Origin: Cryobacterium psychrophilum
GTDB taxonomy: Bacteria; Actinomycetota; Actinomycetes; Actinomycetales; Microbacteriaceae
DNA length: 64,000 nt
NCBI RefSeq assembly: GCF_004365915.1
Contig: NZ_SODI01000001.1
Span: forward strand, 3,100,001 to 3,164,000
Direction of reading: 5' to 3'
Position numbers and translations under genes: made by a program. The notes under the pieces were generated by a model, which had not been told where the DNA came from, did not search any database, and saw only the letters and a list, made by a program, of their open reading frames with translations. Positions 8,635 through 17,713 of the stretch are shown in pieces (the first letter of the stretch is position 1; the number at the start of each line of letters is the position of its first letter).

Positions 8635-9357
8635 CTACCGTTGCGGGGCCAGGGCGTTCTGGTACCGGCTCGCGACCACGGCGACGAGCTGCTCCGGCGC
8701 CGGGCCGGAGAACGTCAGCAGCGGCCCTGTGACGGCATCCGCCCCTGCCACCTCGACGAGAGACTGAAAGTAGCCGGGAGCGAGCAGATAGCTGCTCACG
8801 ACAATGCGACGACCCGGGTGCGCATCGCGTGCTGCGGCGACTGCGTCGGGCAGCCGCGGACTCGCCGCCGAGAGAAAGCCCACCGAAACCTCGCGGCCGA
8901 GCAGCGCGGCCAGCTGGGCGCGCACGACGTGGCAGTCAGCCACCGCTCGGGCATCACTCGAACCGGCCACGGCGAGCACGACAACGTCGTCGTTTGTGAG
9001 GCCGGCCTCGGTGAGGCGAAGCAGCAGGAGGTCGGTGAGGCGGGGATCCGGGCCGAGGGCGCCGGTGAGCACGACGTGCCGGTTGGTCTCGGCCTGCACG
9101 GCCTCGGTGAGGTCAACGTGCACGTGGTAGCCAGCCGACAGGAGGAGGGGAACAACGACGACGGGTCGGCCGCGTTCGACCGCGCCGAGGGTCGCGGCGG
9201 GGTCCGGCTGCTGCACGTCGACGTAGCCCAGTCGCACGTCGATGGCCGGGTGAGCTTTGGCGACGGCACGCATGAGCTCAACCGTGGCGGCCTGCCCCTC
9301 GGCCGACGACGTGCCGTGGGCGAAGCCGGCCAGCACAGGAGAATTCGAAGTGGTCAC
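8635..9357 (-). CDS. Sirohydrochlorin chelatase (CbiX/SirB family)
   Basis: A 240-residue protein built as two similar halves, as in long CbiX/SirB enzymes. The first half has VLAGFAHGTSS, with the active-site histidine, and then DVRLGYVDVQQPDP; the second has GREVSVGFLSAASP. The family inserts a divalent metal into sirohydrochlorin; next to sulfite reductase, iron insertion to form siroheme is the likely job. The start is GTG 9357. A CAGACT hexamer lies exactly 6 nt upstream, resembling the leaderless promoter arrangement seen elsewhere in the window. The gene ends 200 bp before sir and could be cotranscribed with it. Confidence 0.85.
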   Translation of the reverse strand: MTTSNSPVLAGFAHGTSSAEGQAATVELMRAVAKAHPAIDVRLGYVDVQQPDPAATLGAVERGRPVVVVPLLLSAGYHVHVDLTEAVQAETNRHVVLTGALGPDPRLTDLLLLRLTEAGLTNDDVVVLAVAGSSDARAVADCHVVRAQLAALLGREVSVGFLSAASPRLPDAVAAARDAHPGRRIVVSSYLLAPGYFQSLVEVAGADAVTGPLLTFSGPAPEQLVAVVASRYQNALAPQR

Positions 9358-9423
9358 CCACCCAGTCTGGAGGGTGACCGGCCGGTTTCGGGTTGCCTCG
9401 GTAATGCGGCGCCTTGCGCGCCG

Positions 9424-9429
9424 TAGGCT
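9424..9429 (+). promoter_or_regulatory. -10 element TAGGCT for leaderless ftsY mRNA
   Basis: TAGGCT ends 6 nt before the ftsY ATG (9436). With the usual distance from -10 to start site, transcription would begin at or next to the A of ATG, so the mRNA would be leaderless. No Shine-Dalgarno sequence could fit. Confidence 0.6.
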
Positions 9430-9435
9430 AGAGGC

Positions 9436-10311
9436 ATGGCAGCACGCACCCCTTGGTCACTTTCCGGCGCTCTGCGCGGCATGTTCGCGAAGAAAACGAT
9501 CGATGCCGAGACCTGGGAAGACCTCGAAGACGCGCTGATCCAGGCCGATTTCGGCCCGGACGTCACCGAGGTGGTCGTGGCCGAGCTGCGCGCCAAGGTC
9601 GCCACGTACAACACGACCGACCCGAAAGATCTGCAGCGGATGCTCCGCGAAGGCATTGAGGAACGTCTCTCCCTTCTCGACTCCACGCTCACGCTCAGCG
9701 AGCGCCCTGCCGTGGTACTCGTCGTGGGCGTCAACGGCGTGGGCAAGACCACGACCATCGGCAAGTTCGCCAAATTTCTGAACACCTACGGGCGCACCGT
9801 TGTCGTGGGAGCAGCCGACACGTTCCGCGCTGGTGCCGTGGACCAGTTGGCGACCTGGGCGGAACGCGCGGGGGCGCAGATCGTGCGGCCGCAAGCCGTG
9901 GGCCAGGATCCGGCATCCGTTGCCTTCCAGACCGTCGAGAAGGCCAAGAACGAGGGGATCGAGATCGTCATCATCGATACCGCCGGTCGGCTGCACACCA
10001 AGGGTGGTCTCATGGACGAGCTCACAAAGATTCGCCGCGTGGTGGAGAAGCAGGCGCCGATCGCCGAGGTTCTGCTGGTACTCGACGCAACGACGGGCCA
10101 GAACGGGCTGGCGCAGGCCGAGGCTTTCATCCAGCACGCCGGCGTGACCGGACTCGTCCTCACGAAACTCGACGGTTCAGCTCGCGGCGGCTTCGTGCTC
10201 GCCGTGCAGGAGCGCACCGGGATCCCCATCAAACTCGTGGGGCAGGGTGAGGGCATCAACGACCTCACCGGGTTCACTCCTCACGTCTTTGCCCAGAAGC
10301 TCATCGGCTAG
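9436..10311 (+). CDS. ftsY: Signal recognition particle receptor FtsY
   Basis: A 291-residue SRP GTPase of the NG type. G1 is GVNGVGKTTTIGK (about residues 97-109), followed by AADTFRAGA, DTAGRL and TKLDGSARGG. It docks Ffh-bound ribosomes at the membrane. It is short for the family because the long acidic A domain seen in E. coli is absent; only a helical N-domain precedes the GTPase. Its partner Ffh is encoded at 13128-14717. The start codon is preceded by a -10-like TAGGCT at 6 nt. Confidence 0.97.
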   Translation: MAARTPWSLSGALRGMFAKKTIDAETWEDLEDALIQADFGPDVTEVVVAELRAKVATYNTTDPKDLQRMLREGIEERLSLLDSTLTLSERPAVVLVVGVNGVGKTTTIGKFAKFLNTYGRTVVVGAADTFRAGAVDQLATWAERAGAQIVRPQAVGQDPASVAFQTVEKAKNEGIEIVIIDTAGRLHTKGGLMDELTKIRRVVEKQAPIAEVLLVLDATTGQNGLAQAEAFIQHAGVTGLVLTKLDGSARGGFVLAVQERTGIPIKLVGQGEGINDLTGFTPHVFAQKLIG

Positions 10312-10360
10312 CACGATGGCACTGCCCCCGACCTTGAAGACAATCTAGAAAGCGGACGAC

Positions 10361-10864
10361 ATGACTATTGAGCACGATTTCTTCGGAATCCTCGGCAGCG
10401 ACGACTCAGGCGAGGTGTACTGGTCGGAAACGGCCGAACTGGGTGATCAGGACATCGAGGTCGACCTGAGCTCGCCCAGCGAGGACGACGTGGCCGCCGA
10501 ATCGCTCGACATCGCCGCCGCGATGATCAACAACATCGAGGACCTCGACTCCGCCGCGCGCGAGTCGCTCGTGGCTGAGCTGACCACGAAGGCCACGCCC
10601 ACGTCCACCTACATTGACCAGCACGTCGACGAGATGGACCCGGAGGCCCTCGCCGACGCGATCATCTGGGATTCCGGCGACCAGCAGATCGACTTCCTGC
10701 GCTCGCTCCGCCTGCAACGGGTGGGCTTTCACCCGCACCACACCGGGTCAGAAGAGCATTTCGCCCTGCTGGAGTACTCCATCAGCCCCGATGACACTGA
10801 CTCGCTGCTCATCGTGGCGATCGACATCAACGGCGACACGGTACAGATCGCGATCGAAAACTAG
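10361..10864 (+). CDS. DUF2004-like conserved hypothetical protein
   Basis: A 167-residue acidic, soluble protein with no membrane segment. The opening EHDFFGILGS and the later SLRLQRVGFHPHH resemble the DUF2004 family, whose function is unknown to me. It sits 49 bp after ftsY on the same strand, so cotranscription is possible, but it has its own weak site (GAAAGCGGA) before ATG 10361. Family assignment is from memory and moderate in certainty. Confidence 0.75.
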   Translation: MTIEHDFFGILGSDDSGEVYWSETAELGDQDIEVDLSSPSEDDVAAESLDIAAAMINNIEDLDSAARESLVAELTTKATPTSTYIDQHVDEMDPEALADAIIWDSGDQQIDFLRSLRLQRVGFHPHHTGSEEHFALLEYSISPDDTDSLLIVAIDINGDTVQIAIEN

Positions 10865-10894
10865 CCGAGTTGCTGCGTTGAGGGAGACCGACCC

Positions 10895-12382
10895 CTACTG
10901 TCTGGATCTGAGCCACGGCGGATCGGCACTCGGGGTGTTCGCCCGGTGGGTGGCGGCGGGTCGCCAGGTTCGGGTGGGGTCGAAGAGCACCGGGCCGCGC
11001 AGGTGGGGCCTCCCGTTGATCATCTGGATGTCCCACCCGGCGGTGTCGATGGTGTGGTGGTGGAACCAGCACAGCAGCACACCGTTTTCCACGTCGGTCA
11101 GTCCGTGGGATTGCCACGGGATCACGTGGTGTACTTCGCACCAGGCGGCGGCGATTTTGCAGCCGGGGATGATGCAGCCGCCGTCGCGGGCGGCGATCGC
11201 GCGGCGCTGGGCGGGGCTGAAGAATCGTTCCTTCGCTCCGAGGTGCAGTACGTGGCCGTCGTCGTCGCCGATGATGACCTGCTGGTAGCCGCCCGCGCAC
11301 AGCCGCTGGTTTACGCTGCGGAGGCTGATCGGGGCGTCCACGCCGTCGATCCAGCCGACGCCGCGACCGTTCTTCAGGTCGCGGGCGTTCACGTGCACCA
11401 TCACGACGGGGGCGGCGCCGCCCATGGTCGGGGTTTTCGGGTCTCGGGCGGTCTTTTCGAACACCGCCCGCAGAATGTCGGCGCATTTCTCGCCGCCGGT
11501 GCGGTCGTCGACGGCTTCTTCGGCGCCGGGGATGAGTTCCCCGGCCTCCAGGCGCGCCTGGTCCTCCGCCGACGGAAAAGCGGGTGCCGCGTGGGCTGAC
11601 AGGAACGTGTTGAACACGCCGTTCATCACGCCGCGAAGGTCGGGCGTCACGCCGCCGCGCAGCGGATACAGCCCATCCCGCAGGAGCCCGAACCCGAACG
11701 TGCTCTTCGCGGCCGTCTTGTCGTCGCTCGGCGCGGCCCCATCGGGGTCGAGCATCGCCGCCCATTCGTGGGCCTGCGCCCGAATGAGGTCGGCACTGAA
11801 CGCGATCCCCGCACCCGGGAGTCCTTCGGTCTCCGGGGTGATCGCCCCCGTCGCCGACGCCACCAGGGCGCGTTCGGCCCGGTCGAGGTCGTCCGGGGCG
11901 ACCCGGGTCGAAATCTGTTCCAGTGCGGTCACGATCACGTCGGCGGCGTCGATGCCGAGTTCCCCGGCGGCCAGACTGTCGGCGACGGCGGGGTGCCGCA
12001 CCGGCATGACTTGCCCGACCAGTCCGCTGGTCGCGGACGAGACCCCGGTGATGGTGCCGCCGAGGCGCATCCGCCGTTTCGCTTCGCTGCTGGAGATACG
12101 CGTCACCCCGGTGATCAGTTCGAACTTGCCGCGGCATCCGTTCTTCCACGCGAGCGAGTCATGCCCGAGGCCGGAGTCGGCGCGAAAAGCCACGTTGGCG
12201 GCGGAGCTGATCCGGCCACCATCCACCCGACGCCCCACGGCCTCCAACGCGCCCATCACGCTGAGTGCGTCGTCATCATCGAGGAGGCTGAACTGCACTC
12301 CGGCGAGGGCGGCCGTGACGAGTTCGCCGGCCTGCAGTAGCAGGGCGACCATCTCAGCTCCGGACTTCACCGTCGTGAACAT
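10895..12382 (-). CDS. DUF222 domain protein with C-terminal HNH endonuclease
   Basis: A 495-residue protein of the type repeated many times in actinobacterial genomes (13E12-like). The N-terminal two thirds is the helical DUF222 domain. The C-terminal HNH module reads CIIPGC, then CEVHHVIPW, then ENGVLLCWFHHHTID, with zinc-binding cysteines and the catalytic histidine pair all present, so the nuclease looks intact. Biological role is not established. It is convergent with the DUF2004 gene (30-bp gap). Start ATG 12382 is preceded by TAAAAT at 6 nt, so the mRNA may be leaderless. The AT-rich upstream stretch differs from its surroundings and could reflect transfer. Confidence 0.9.
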   Translation of the reverse strand: MFTTVKSGAEMVALLLQAGELVTAALAGVQFSLLDDDDALSVMGALEAVGRRVDGGRISSAANVAFRADSGLGHDSLAWKNGCRGKFELITGVTRISSSEAKRRMRLGGTITGVSSATSGLVGQVMPVRHPAVADSLAAGELGIDAADVIVTALEQISTRVAPDDLDRAERALVASATGAITPETEGLPGAGIAFSADLIRAQAHEWAAMLDPDGAAPSDDKTAAKSTFGFGLLRDGLYPLRGGVTPDLRGVMNGVFNTFLSAHAAPAFPSAEDQARLEAGELIPGAEEAVDDRTGGEKCADILRAVFEKTARDPKTPTMGGAAPVVMVHVNARDLKNGRGVGWIDGVDAPISLRSVNQRLCAGGYQQVIIGDDDGHVLHLGAKERFFSPAQRRAIAARDGGCIIPGCKIAAAWCEVHHVIPWQSHGLTDVENGVLLCWFHHHTIDTAGWDIQMINGRPHLRGPVLFDPTRTWRPAATHRANTPSADPPWLRSRQ

Positions 12383-12388
12383 ACCCCC

Positions 12389-12394
12389 ATTTTA
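12389..12394 (-). promoter_or_regulatory. -10 element TAAAAT for the HNH gene
   Basis: On the minus strand TAAAAT is followed by 6 nt (gggggt) and then the ATG at 12382. The spacing again predicts a leaderless transcript. Confidence 0.55.
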
Positions 12395-12734
12395 GCGCAA
12401 ATCGAACGTAAACGCGAGGGTTACTCACATAATTCTTTAGAGACTCTCGTAACTATTTTCCCCGACCGGATCTCCTCAACTGAGCCCGCCAGAGCCCCCA
12501 TGGGCGCGCCTGACGACGCTTGCCCAGCCCCACGCAGCCCGCCTCGTGGCCAATCGCCCGCCCTGAGAATGGCGCCTCGCGAGCTGGCGACTCCGCCCGA
12601 AGGCGGCGCGGGCAATCGCGGCCGCCCCGCCAACAAAGGTTGCCCCTGCGGACAACTGTTGCCCGCGTACGAGGCGCAGATGTCCGATTCGGCCGCCTTT
12701 ACGTGGACCGGGGCCAGTCGGGCTGCGGCATCCG
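12395..12734. other. Intergenic region without a supported gene
   Basis: The first 75 bp (12395-12470) are AT-rich for this genome and include GTTAC and GTAAC arms 24 nt apart plus the palindromic AGAGACTCT. The rest is GC-rich and has only short frames with no recognisable protein character. A small CCGCC-CGAA-GGCGG hairpin lies at 12593-12606. I see no tRNA or other RNA gene. Confidence 0.5.
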
Positions 12735-13046
12735 CTACTGGATGGTGCCCTTGGATGACACGCCGGTGGGCACGTTCGCCATGATCGATACCTCGGGCGC
12801 CCCGGTGAGCGCATCACCCATCAGCCGGTTGAGTTCGGCCATGGCGTCCCCCGTGGAGTGGGCGGCCAGATCGTCGGCTGTCGCCCAGCGTTCCACCATG
12901 ACGAGCTTGCTCTGGTCGGTGTGCAGCGCATAGAGCTCGCACCCGGCCTCTTCGTGCACGAGGGGAGCGGCGCCCGCAAAGGCGTCGAGGGCGTCCTGCA
13001 CGCGGCCAGGGTTCGGAAGAAGAGTGGCAATGACGATGATTGACAT
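12735..13046 (-). CDS. Antibiotic biosynthesis monooxygenase (ABM) domain protein
   Basis: A 103-residue protein with the ABM/dimeric alpha-beta barrel pattern: SIIVIATLLPNPGR, then HEEAGCELYALHTD, then LVMVERWATADDLAAHS. Such small proteins are often quinol monooxygenases of YgiN type, but function cannot be fixed from sequence alone. ATG 13046 is chosen because AGGAG lies just upstream (GTCAGGAGACTTC); the frame extends further but without a ribosome site. It is divergent from ffh, with 81 bp between the starts. Confidence 0.85.
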   Translation of the reverse strand: MSIIVIATLLPNPGRVQDALDAFAGAAPLVHEEAGCELYALHTDQSKLVMVERWATADDLAAHSTGDAMAELNRLMGDALTGAPEVSIMANVPTGVSSKGTIQ

Positions 13047-13112
13047 GAAGTCTCCTGACTTTGGTCTGAACAGACAGCATGCCACGCTGATTCGGGAGCC
13101 TCCCTCATCCCG

Positions 13113-13118
13113 TAAACT
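13113..13118 (+). promoter_or_regulatory. -10 element TAAACT upstream of ffh
   Basis: TAAACT lies 9 nt before the ffh ATG, inside the ten bases CGTAAACTGA, which recur exactly at the lepB promoter (23800-23809). The transcript would have a leader of only a few bases. Confidence 0.5.
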
Positions 13119-13127
13119 GAATCAATC

Positions 13128-14717
13128 ATGGCTACTTTTGGAAACCTCTCAGATCGCCTGGCCGAGACGTTCAAGAATCTCCGCACCAAGGGCAAGCTCA
13201 GTGCAGCGGATGTTGACGGCACGGTTCGTGAAATTCGGCGCGCGTTGCTCGACGCCGACGTTGCCCTCGAGGTCGTTAAAGACTTCACCGGCCGGGTGCG
13301 CGAGCGCGCACTCGGCGATGAGGTCAGCAAGGCGCTCAACCCCGCCCAGCAAGTCGTGCAGATCGTCAACGACGAACTCGTCACGATTCTCGGTGGCCAC
13401 CAGCGCCGCCTCGAGTTTGCGAAGAAGCCGCCGACCATCATCATGCTCGCCGGGCTGCAGGGCGCGGGTAAGACCACCCTCGCGGGCAAGCTGGCCAAGT
13501 GGCTCGCCAAAGACGGTCACACCCCGGTTCTCGTCGCCGCCGACCTCCAGCGCCCCAACGCCGTCACCCAGCTCGAAGTTGTGGCCAAGCAGGCCGGAGT
13601 TGCCGTGTACGCGCCCCAGCCCGGAAACGGCGTGGGCGACCCGGTCAAGGTCGCTCGCGACGGCGTGAAGTTCGCCGAGCAGAAACTGCACGACGTCGTC
13701 ATCATTGACACCGCGGGACGCCTCGGCGTCGACGCCGACATGATGAAGCAGGCCGCCGACATCCGCCGGGCGACGAACCCCGACGAGGTTCTGTTCGTCA
13801 TCGACGCGATGATCGGCCAGGACGCCGTAGCCACGGCGAAGGCGTTCCAGGAGGGCGTGGACTTCACCGGCGTCGTGCTCACGAAGCTCGACGGCGACGC
13901 ACGCGGTGGCGCGGCCCTTTCGGTCGCTTCCCTCACCGGACGCCCCATTATGTTCGCGTCCACCGGCGAGGGTCTCGACGACTTCGAGCCCTTCCACCCC
14001 GACCGCATGGCCGGTCGAATCCTCGACCTCGGTGACATCCTCACCCTCATTGAGCAGGCGCAGGGCGCCTTCGACGAGGATGAGGCCCGCAAGGTCGCCG
14101 AGAAGTTCGCGACCGACTCGTTCACCCTCGACGACTTCCTCGGCCAGATGCAGCAGCTGCGCAACATGGGCTCGATCAAGAAGATGATGAGCATGCTTCC
14201 CGGCGCGGGCGCCATGAAGCAACAGCTCGACAACTTCGACGAGCGCGAGATCGTGCGCACCGAGGCCATCATCCAGTCGATGACCAAAATGGAGCGCACC
14301 ACTCCCAAGCTCCTCAACGGCTCCCGCCGTATGCGTATCGCGAAGGGTTCGGGATCAACGGTCACCGAGGTCAACCAGCTCGTTCAGCGCTTCGAGCAGG
14401 CAGCGAAGATGATGAAGACGGTGGCCAAGGGCGGAACACCCAACATCCCCGGCATGGGCCCGATCCCCGGCGCTGGCTACGGCGGCAAGCCGAAGGTTCA
14501 GCAGAAGAAGAAGGGCTCGAAGTCGGGCAACCCGGCCAAGCGCGCGGCAGAGAACGCCGCCATTGCCGCGGGCGAGAAGCCGGCCAACGAGACCTCGACG
14601 GCCGGGGGCTCTGGGTTTGGCCTCGGCGGCGGCAGCGCCGCGCAGCCGGGCAAGGGAAAAGTCGGCGGGCCGAGCGAAGAGGAAATGACCGCCCTGCAGA
14701 AGATGCTCGGGCGCTAA
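13128..14717 (+). CDS. ffh: Signal recognition particle protein Ffh
   Basis: A 529-residue SRP54-type protein: N-domain, GTPase with GLQGAGKTTLAGK, DTAGRLGVD and TKLDGDARGG, then the methionine-rich M domain (LGQMQQLRNMGSIKKMMSMLPGAG region) that binds signal peptides and SRP RNA. A Lys/Gly-rich tail follows and ends EEEMTALQKMLGR. The SRP RNA gene itself was not seen in the window. It acts with FtsY, encoded 3 kb upstream. Length and motifs are complete. Confidence 0.97.
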   Translation: MATFGNLSDRLAETFKNLRTKGKLSAADVDGTVREIRRALLDADVALEVVKDFTGRVRERALGDEVSKALNPAQQVVQIVNDELVTILGGHQRRLEFAKKPPTIIMLAGLQGAGKTTLAGKLAKWLAKDGHTPVLVAADLQRPNAVTQLEVVAKQAGVAVYAPQPGNGVGDPVKVARDGVKFAEQKLHDVVIIDTAGRLGVDADMMKQAADIRRATNPDEVLFVIDAMIGQDAVATAKAFQEGVDFTGVVLTKLDGDARGGAALSVASLTGRPIMFASTGEGLDDFEPFHPDRMAGRILDLGDILTLIEQAQGAFDEDEARKVAEKFATDSFTLDDFLGQMQQLRNMGSIKKMMSMLPGAGAMKQQLDNFDEREIVRTEAIIQSMTKMERTTPKLLNGSRRMRIAKGSGSTVTEVNQLVQRFEQAAKMMKTVAKGGTPNIPGMGPIPGAGYGGKPKVQQKKKGSKSGNPAKRAAENAAIAAGEKPANETSTAGGSGFGLGGGSAAQPGKGKVGGPSEEEMTALQKMLGR

Positions 14718-14904
14718 ACTCGGGCGAAACCAGCTTTGCCAGAGCAGGGAGGCCAGCTCATGCCCGCGCGACATTCACCGTGATCGATGCTGTGCTTTCA
14801 GTCCGGGGAGGGGTCGGCACCTTTCCGCTGGGGCCGAGCGCTCTCATCGGATGCAGCGGTGAACCATCACCCCAACCATTGCACCCACAAGTTCAGGCGG
14901 AGTC

Positions 14905-15696
14905 ATGACCTCGACAACCACGCGTCCCGTGCGCCTCGGCGTGCAGATCGCTCCCCAGCACGCCACCTATTCGAAGATTCGCGAAACGGTGGAAACCGTC
15001 GAAGGCCTCGGCGTTGACGTGGCCTTCAACTGGGATCACTTCTTTCCGTTGAGCGGAGACCCGGACGGCCTGCACTTCGAGTCCTGGACCATCCTCGCCG
15101 CGTGGGCCGAGCAGACCTCGACCATCGAATTTGGCGCGCTCGTCAACTGCAACAGCTACCGCAACGCCGACCTGCAGGCGGACATGGCGCGCACGATCGA
15201 CCACATCAGCGGCGGCCGGTTCATTTTCGGCACCGGGGCCGGCTGGTTCGAGCGTGACTACGACGAGTACGGCTACGAGTTCGGCACCCCGGGCACCCGT
15301 CTCAACGCCCTCGACGACAGCCTTAATCGCATCGAAGCTCGCTGGGCGAAGATCAACCCGGCGCCCACTCGCCAGATTCCCGTGCTCATTGGTGGCGGCG
15401 GCGAGAAGAAAACCCTGCGCATCGTCGCCCAGCACGCGAACATCTGGCATTCCTTCGCCGACCCGACCGTGCTTGAGCACAAGCTCGGGGTGCTCGGTGA
15501 GTGGTGCGAGAAGGTCGGCCGGGACATGTCAGAGATCGAGATCTCCACCGAGCTGCGCGGCCGCACCCTCGCGCAGGCCGAGGAGCTCTACGACCTCGGT
15601 GCGCGGTTGTTCACGATCGGGGTCTCCGGCCCGGGCTATGACCTGGCGCACGCCGTGGACTGGCTCGCCTGGCGCGACTCCAAAAACGCGGGCTGA
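14905..15696 (+). CDS. LLM-class F420-dependent oxidoreductase
   Basis: A 263-residue TIM-barrel protein of the luciferase-like family. Diagnostic stretches are LGVQIAPQHATY at the N-terminus, the FNWDHFFPL segment, SGGRFIFGTGAGWFERDYDEYG and PVLIGGGGEKKTLRI. The last two match F420-dependent LLM enzymes rather than FMN luciferases. The substrate is unknown. The 187-bp gap after ffh contains no clear hairpin terminator. It converges on the GCS2 ligase gene with 9 bp between stops. Confidence 0.87.
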   Translation: MTSTTTRPVRLGVQIAPQHATYSKIRETVETVEGLGVDVAFNWDHFFPLSGDPDGLHFESWTILAAWAEQTSTIEFGALVNCNSYRNADLQADMARTIDHISGGRFIFGTGAGWFERDYDEYGYEFGTPGTRLNALDDSLNRIEARWAKINPAPTRQIPVLIGGGGEKKTLRIVAQHANIWHSFADPTVLEHKLGVLGEWCEKVGRDMSEIEISTELRGRTLAQAEELYDLGARLFTIGVSGPGYDLAHAVDWLAWRDSKNAG

Positions 15697-15705
15697 GTAG
15701 CCCCG

Positions 15706-16842
15706 TTACGCGCCGAGCCCGTTCTGCAGCTCGTGGCTGAGGGCGGCCACGACGGCCGGGAGGCTGCCGCCGGCATCCGTTGCCACGCGCAGCTGGCGCT
15801 GGTAGCTCCCGCCGCCCTCGATGATGAGGGTGAGCGCACGAAGCTCGTCGAGGCAGCCCAGGCGCTCGGCGGTGGGGGAGAGAACCTCGATGAGGCGACG
15901 CACGTCGTCGGTCACGAGGCGTTCGGTACCCGCAGCGTCGAGAATGATCTCGGCCTCGAGGCCGTAGCGCGCGGCGCGCCACTTGTTCTCGCGCACGAAC
16001 CAGGGCTGCATCGTGGGCACCGTCTCCCCGGCATCCAGCCGGGTCGACATCCATTCAACGAGGCACTGGATGAAAGCCGCGATTGCACCGAGTTCCTGCG
16101 TCGTGGAGACACCGTCGCAGACGCGGACCTCGATCGTGCCCCACCGCGCTGCGGGGCGAATGTCCCAGCGAACCTCGGTGACGTCGTCGATGATCCCCGT
16201 GGCGGTCATGTCGCCCACGTAGCGCTCCCAGGCCTCCCAATCCGTCAAGTCCCACGGCAGCCCGGCCGTCGGCAGCTGTTGGAACATCAGGGCACGGTTC
16301 GACGCGTACCCGGTGTCGATACCCGCCCAGTAGGGGCTGGAGGCTGACAGCGCCTGCAGGTGCGGAATGTACGTGAGCATGCCGTTCAGAATGGGAATGA
16401 CCTTGTTCTTGTCTTCGATGCCCACATGCACATGAATGCCCCAGATCATCATGTTGCGCCCCCACCACTGGGTGCGGTCAATGAGGCGGTGGTAGCGCGG
16501 CTTGTCGGTGATCGTCTGTTCATACCATTGCCCGAACGGATGCGAACCACTGCAGATGGGATCAACGCCGAGCGGCGCGACAACCGCGCGTACCTCGTCG
16601 ACCTGGCCCGCGACATCCGCTACAGCCTCGGCCACCGTCTCATGCACGCCGGATACGACCTCGACGGTATTGAGGAGCAGCTCGCCCGTGATGGTGGGGT
16701 GCAGGGAACCATCGGGGGAGCGGAGCGCGACGAGCACCTCTTCGGCAATTGAGGCGAGTTCACCGGTGTCCCGGTCAACGAGCGCGATCTCCCATTCGAT
16801 GCCGACCGTCGACCGGGCCGACCGGGCGAATTCCAATGTCAC
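15706..16842 (-). CDS. GCS2-type glutamate-cysteine ligase / carboxylate-amine ligase (YbdK family)
   Basis: A 378-residue ATP-dependent ligase of the GCS2 family. Family signatures are TVGIEWEIALVDRDTGEL at the N-terminus, SGSHPFGQW, WGRNMMIWGIHVHVGIEDK and IRPAARWGTIEVRVCD. Members join glutamate to cysteine or to another amine; which one applies here cannot be told. In Actinobacteria such enzymes can feed ergothioneine-type thiols, so a link to the local sulfur theme is possible but unproven. Start GTG 16842 has GAAGGAG at 6 nt; the frame extends another 17 codons without support. Confidence 0.87.
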   Translation of the reverse strand: MTLEFARSARSTVGIEWEIALVDRDTGELASIAEEVLVALRSPDGSLHPTITGELLLNTVEVVSGVHETVAEAVADVAGQVDEVRAVVAPLGVDPICSGSHPFGQWYEQTITDKPRYHRLIDRTQWWGRNMMIWGIHVHVGIEDKNKVIPILNGMLTYIPHLQALSASSPYWAGIDTGYASNRALMFQQLPTAGLPWDLTDWEAWERYVGDMTATGIIDDVTEVRWDIRPAARWGTIEVRVCDGVSTTQELGAIAAFIQCLVEWMSTRLDAGETVPTMQPWFVRENKWRAARYGLEAEIILDAAGTERLVTDDVRRLIEVLSPTAERLGCLDELRALTLIIEGGGSYQRQLRVATDAGGSLPAVVAALSHELQNGLGA

Positions 16843-17045
16843 GTGCACTCCTTCAAGCGGCTGAGGAACAACCCGTCGGCTGACGATTATCACAATGGGG
16901 GGAATGTCTGGCAGAATGATCAGTTGAGATCACTATGCCCCGCCCTCTATCCCGGTGTAGGAAGATCCCCTAGAAGCTTATGCCGAGTGTGCCCCCACGC
17001 TCACGGCCTCAGGTTCGCCAAACATCGAAATAACACTGGAGAATT

Positions 17046-17465
17046 GTGGCTGTCAAAATCCGTCTGAAGCGCATGGGTAAAATCCGTGCACCGTACTACC
17101 GCATCGTCGTTGCCGACTCGCGCACCAAGCGCGACGGTCGTGTCATCGAAGAGATCGGCGTTTACCACCCCACGCAGGAGCCCTCCGTCATCGAGGTCAA
17201 GTCCGAGCGTGCACAGTACTGGCTGAGCGTCGGTGCACAGCCGACCGAGCAGGTTGCGGCCTTGCTCAAGCTCACCGGCGACTGGGGCATCTTCAAGGGC
17301 GACAAGAACGCCAAGAGCACCGTCAAGTTCAAGGAGCCGAAGGCTGCTTTCGTCGCTGACGAGAAGAAGAAGCCCGTCCTGAAGCCCAAGGCCGATAAGC
17401 CTGCCGTCAAGGCCGAAGAGTCCACCGAGGCTGCCGCAGAGGCAACCGACGAGACCAAGGCGTAA
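17046..17465 (+). CDS. rpsP: 30S ribosomal protein S16
   Basis: A 139-residue S16. The core [26 protein letters not shown] region is canonical, followed by an Ala/Lys/Glu-rich C-terminal extension of about 45 residues common in Actinobacteria. The GTG start at 17046 has GGAGAA upstream. It heads the rpsP-khpA-rimM cluster. The 203-bp region before it should hold the promoter; I see no unambiguous -35/-10 pair there. Confidence 0.97.
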   Translation: MAVKIRLKRMGKIRAPYYRIVVADSRTKRDGRVIEEIGVYHPTQEPSVIEVKSERAQYWLSVGAQPTEQVAALLKLTGDWGIFKGDKNAKSTVKFKEPKAAFVADEKKKPVLKPKADKPAVKAEESTEAAAEATDETKA

Positions 17466-17468
17466 ATC

Positions 17469-17705
17469 TTGCTCGCTCCCGCACTTGAGCACCTCGTCAA
17501 GGGGATCGTAGATCACCCGGACGATGTGCACGTTGCTGAGAAGAACTCGCCCCGTGGTGAGGTTCTTGAGGTTCGTGTGAACCCCGAGGACCTCGGCCGT
17601 GTCATCGGCCGTGCGGGTCGCACGGCCAAGGCGCTGCGCACCCTCGTGGCTGCTCTGGCCGAAGGTCGGCGTGTTCGTGTTGACGTCGTCGACACCGATT
17701 CCTAG
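17469..17705 (+). CDS. khpA: KH-domain RNA-binding protein KhpA (YlqC family)
   Basis: A 78-residue single KH domain. The core NPEDLGRVIGRAGRTAKALRT includes the GxxG loop (GRAG) that contacts RNA. It starts with TTG 17469, three bases after the rpsP stop, so translation is probably coupled. In other bacteria KhpA forms a complex with KhpB and affects cell division and translation. The conserved position between rpsP and rimM supports the call. Confidence 0.93.
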   Translation: MLAPALEHLVKGIVDHPDDVHVAEKNSPRGEVLEVRVNPEDLGRVIGRAGRTAKALRTLVAALAEGRRVRVDVVDTDS

Positions 17706-17713
17706 GGTCTCCC

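Noticed and set aside
12476..12817. Minus-strand frame of 113 residues between the HNH and ABM genes
   Set aside because: No recognisable domain or ribosome site, and it overlaps the better-supported monooxygenase gene.
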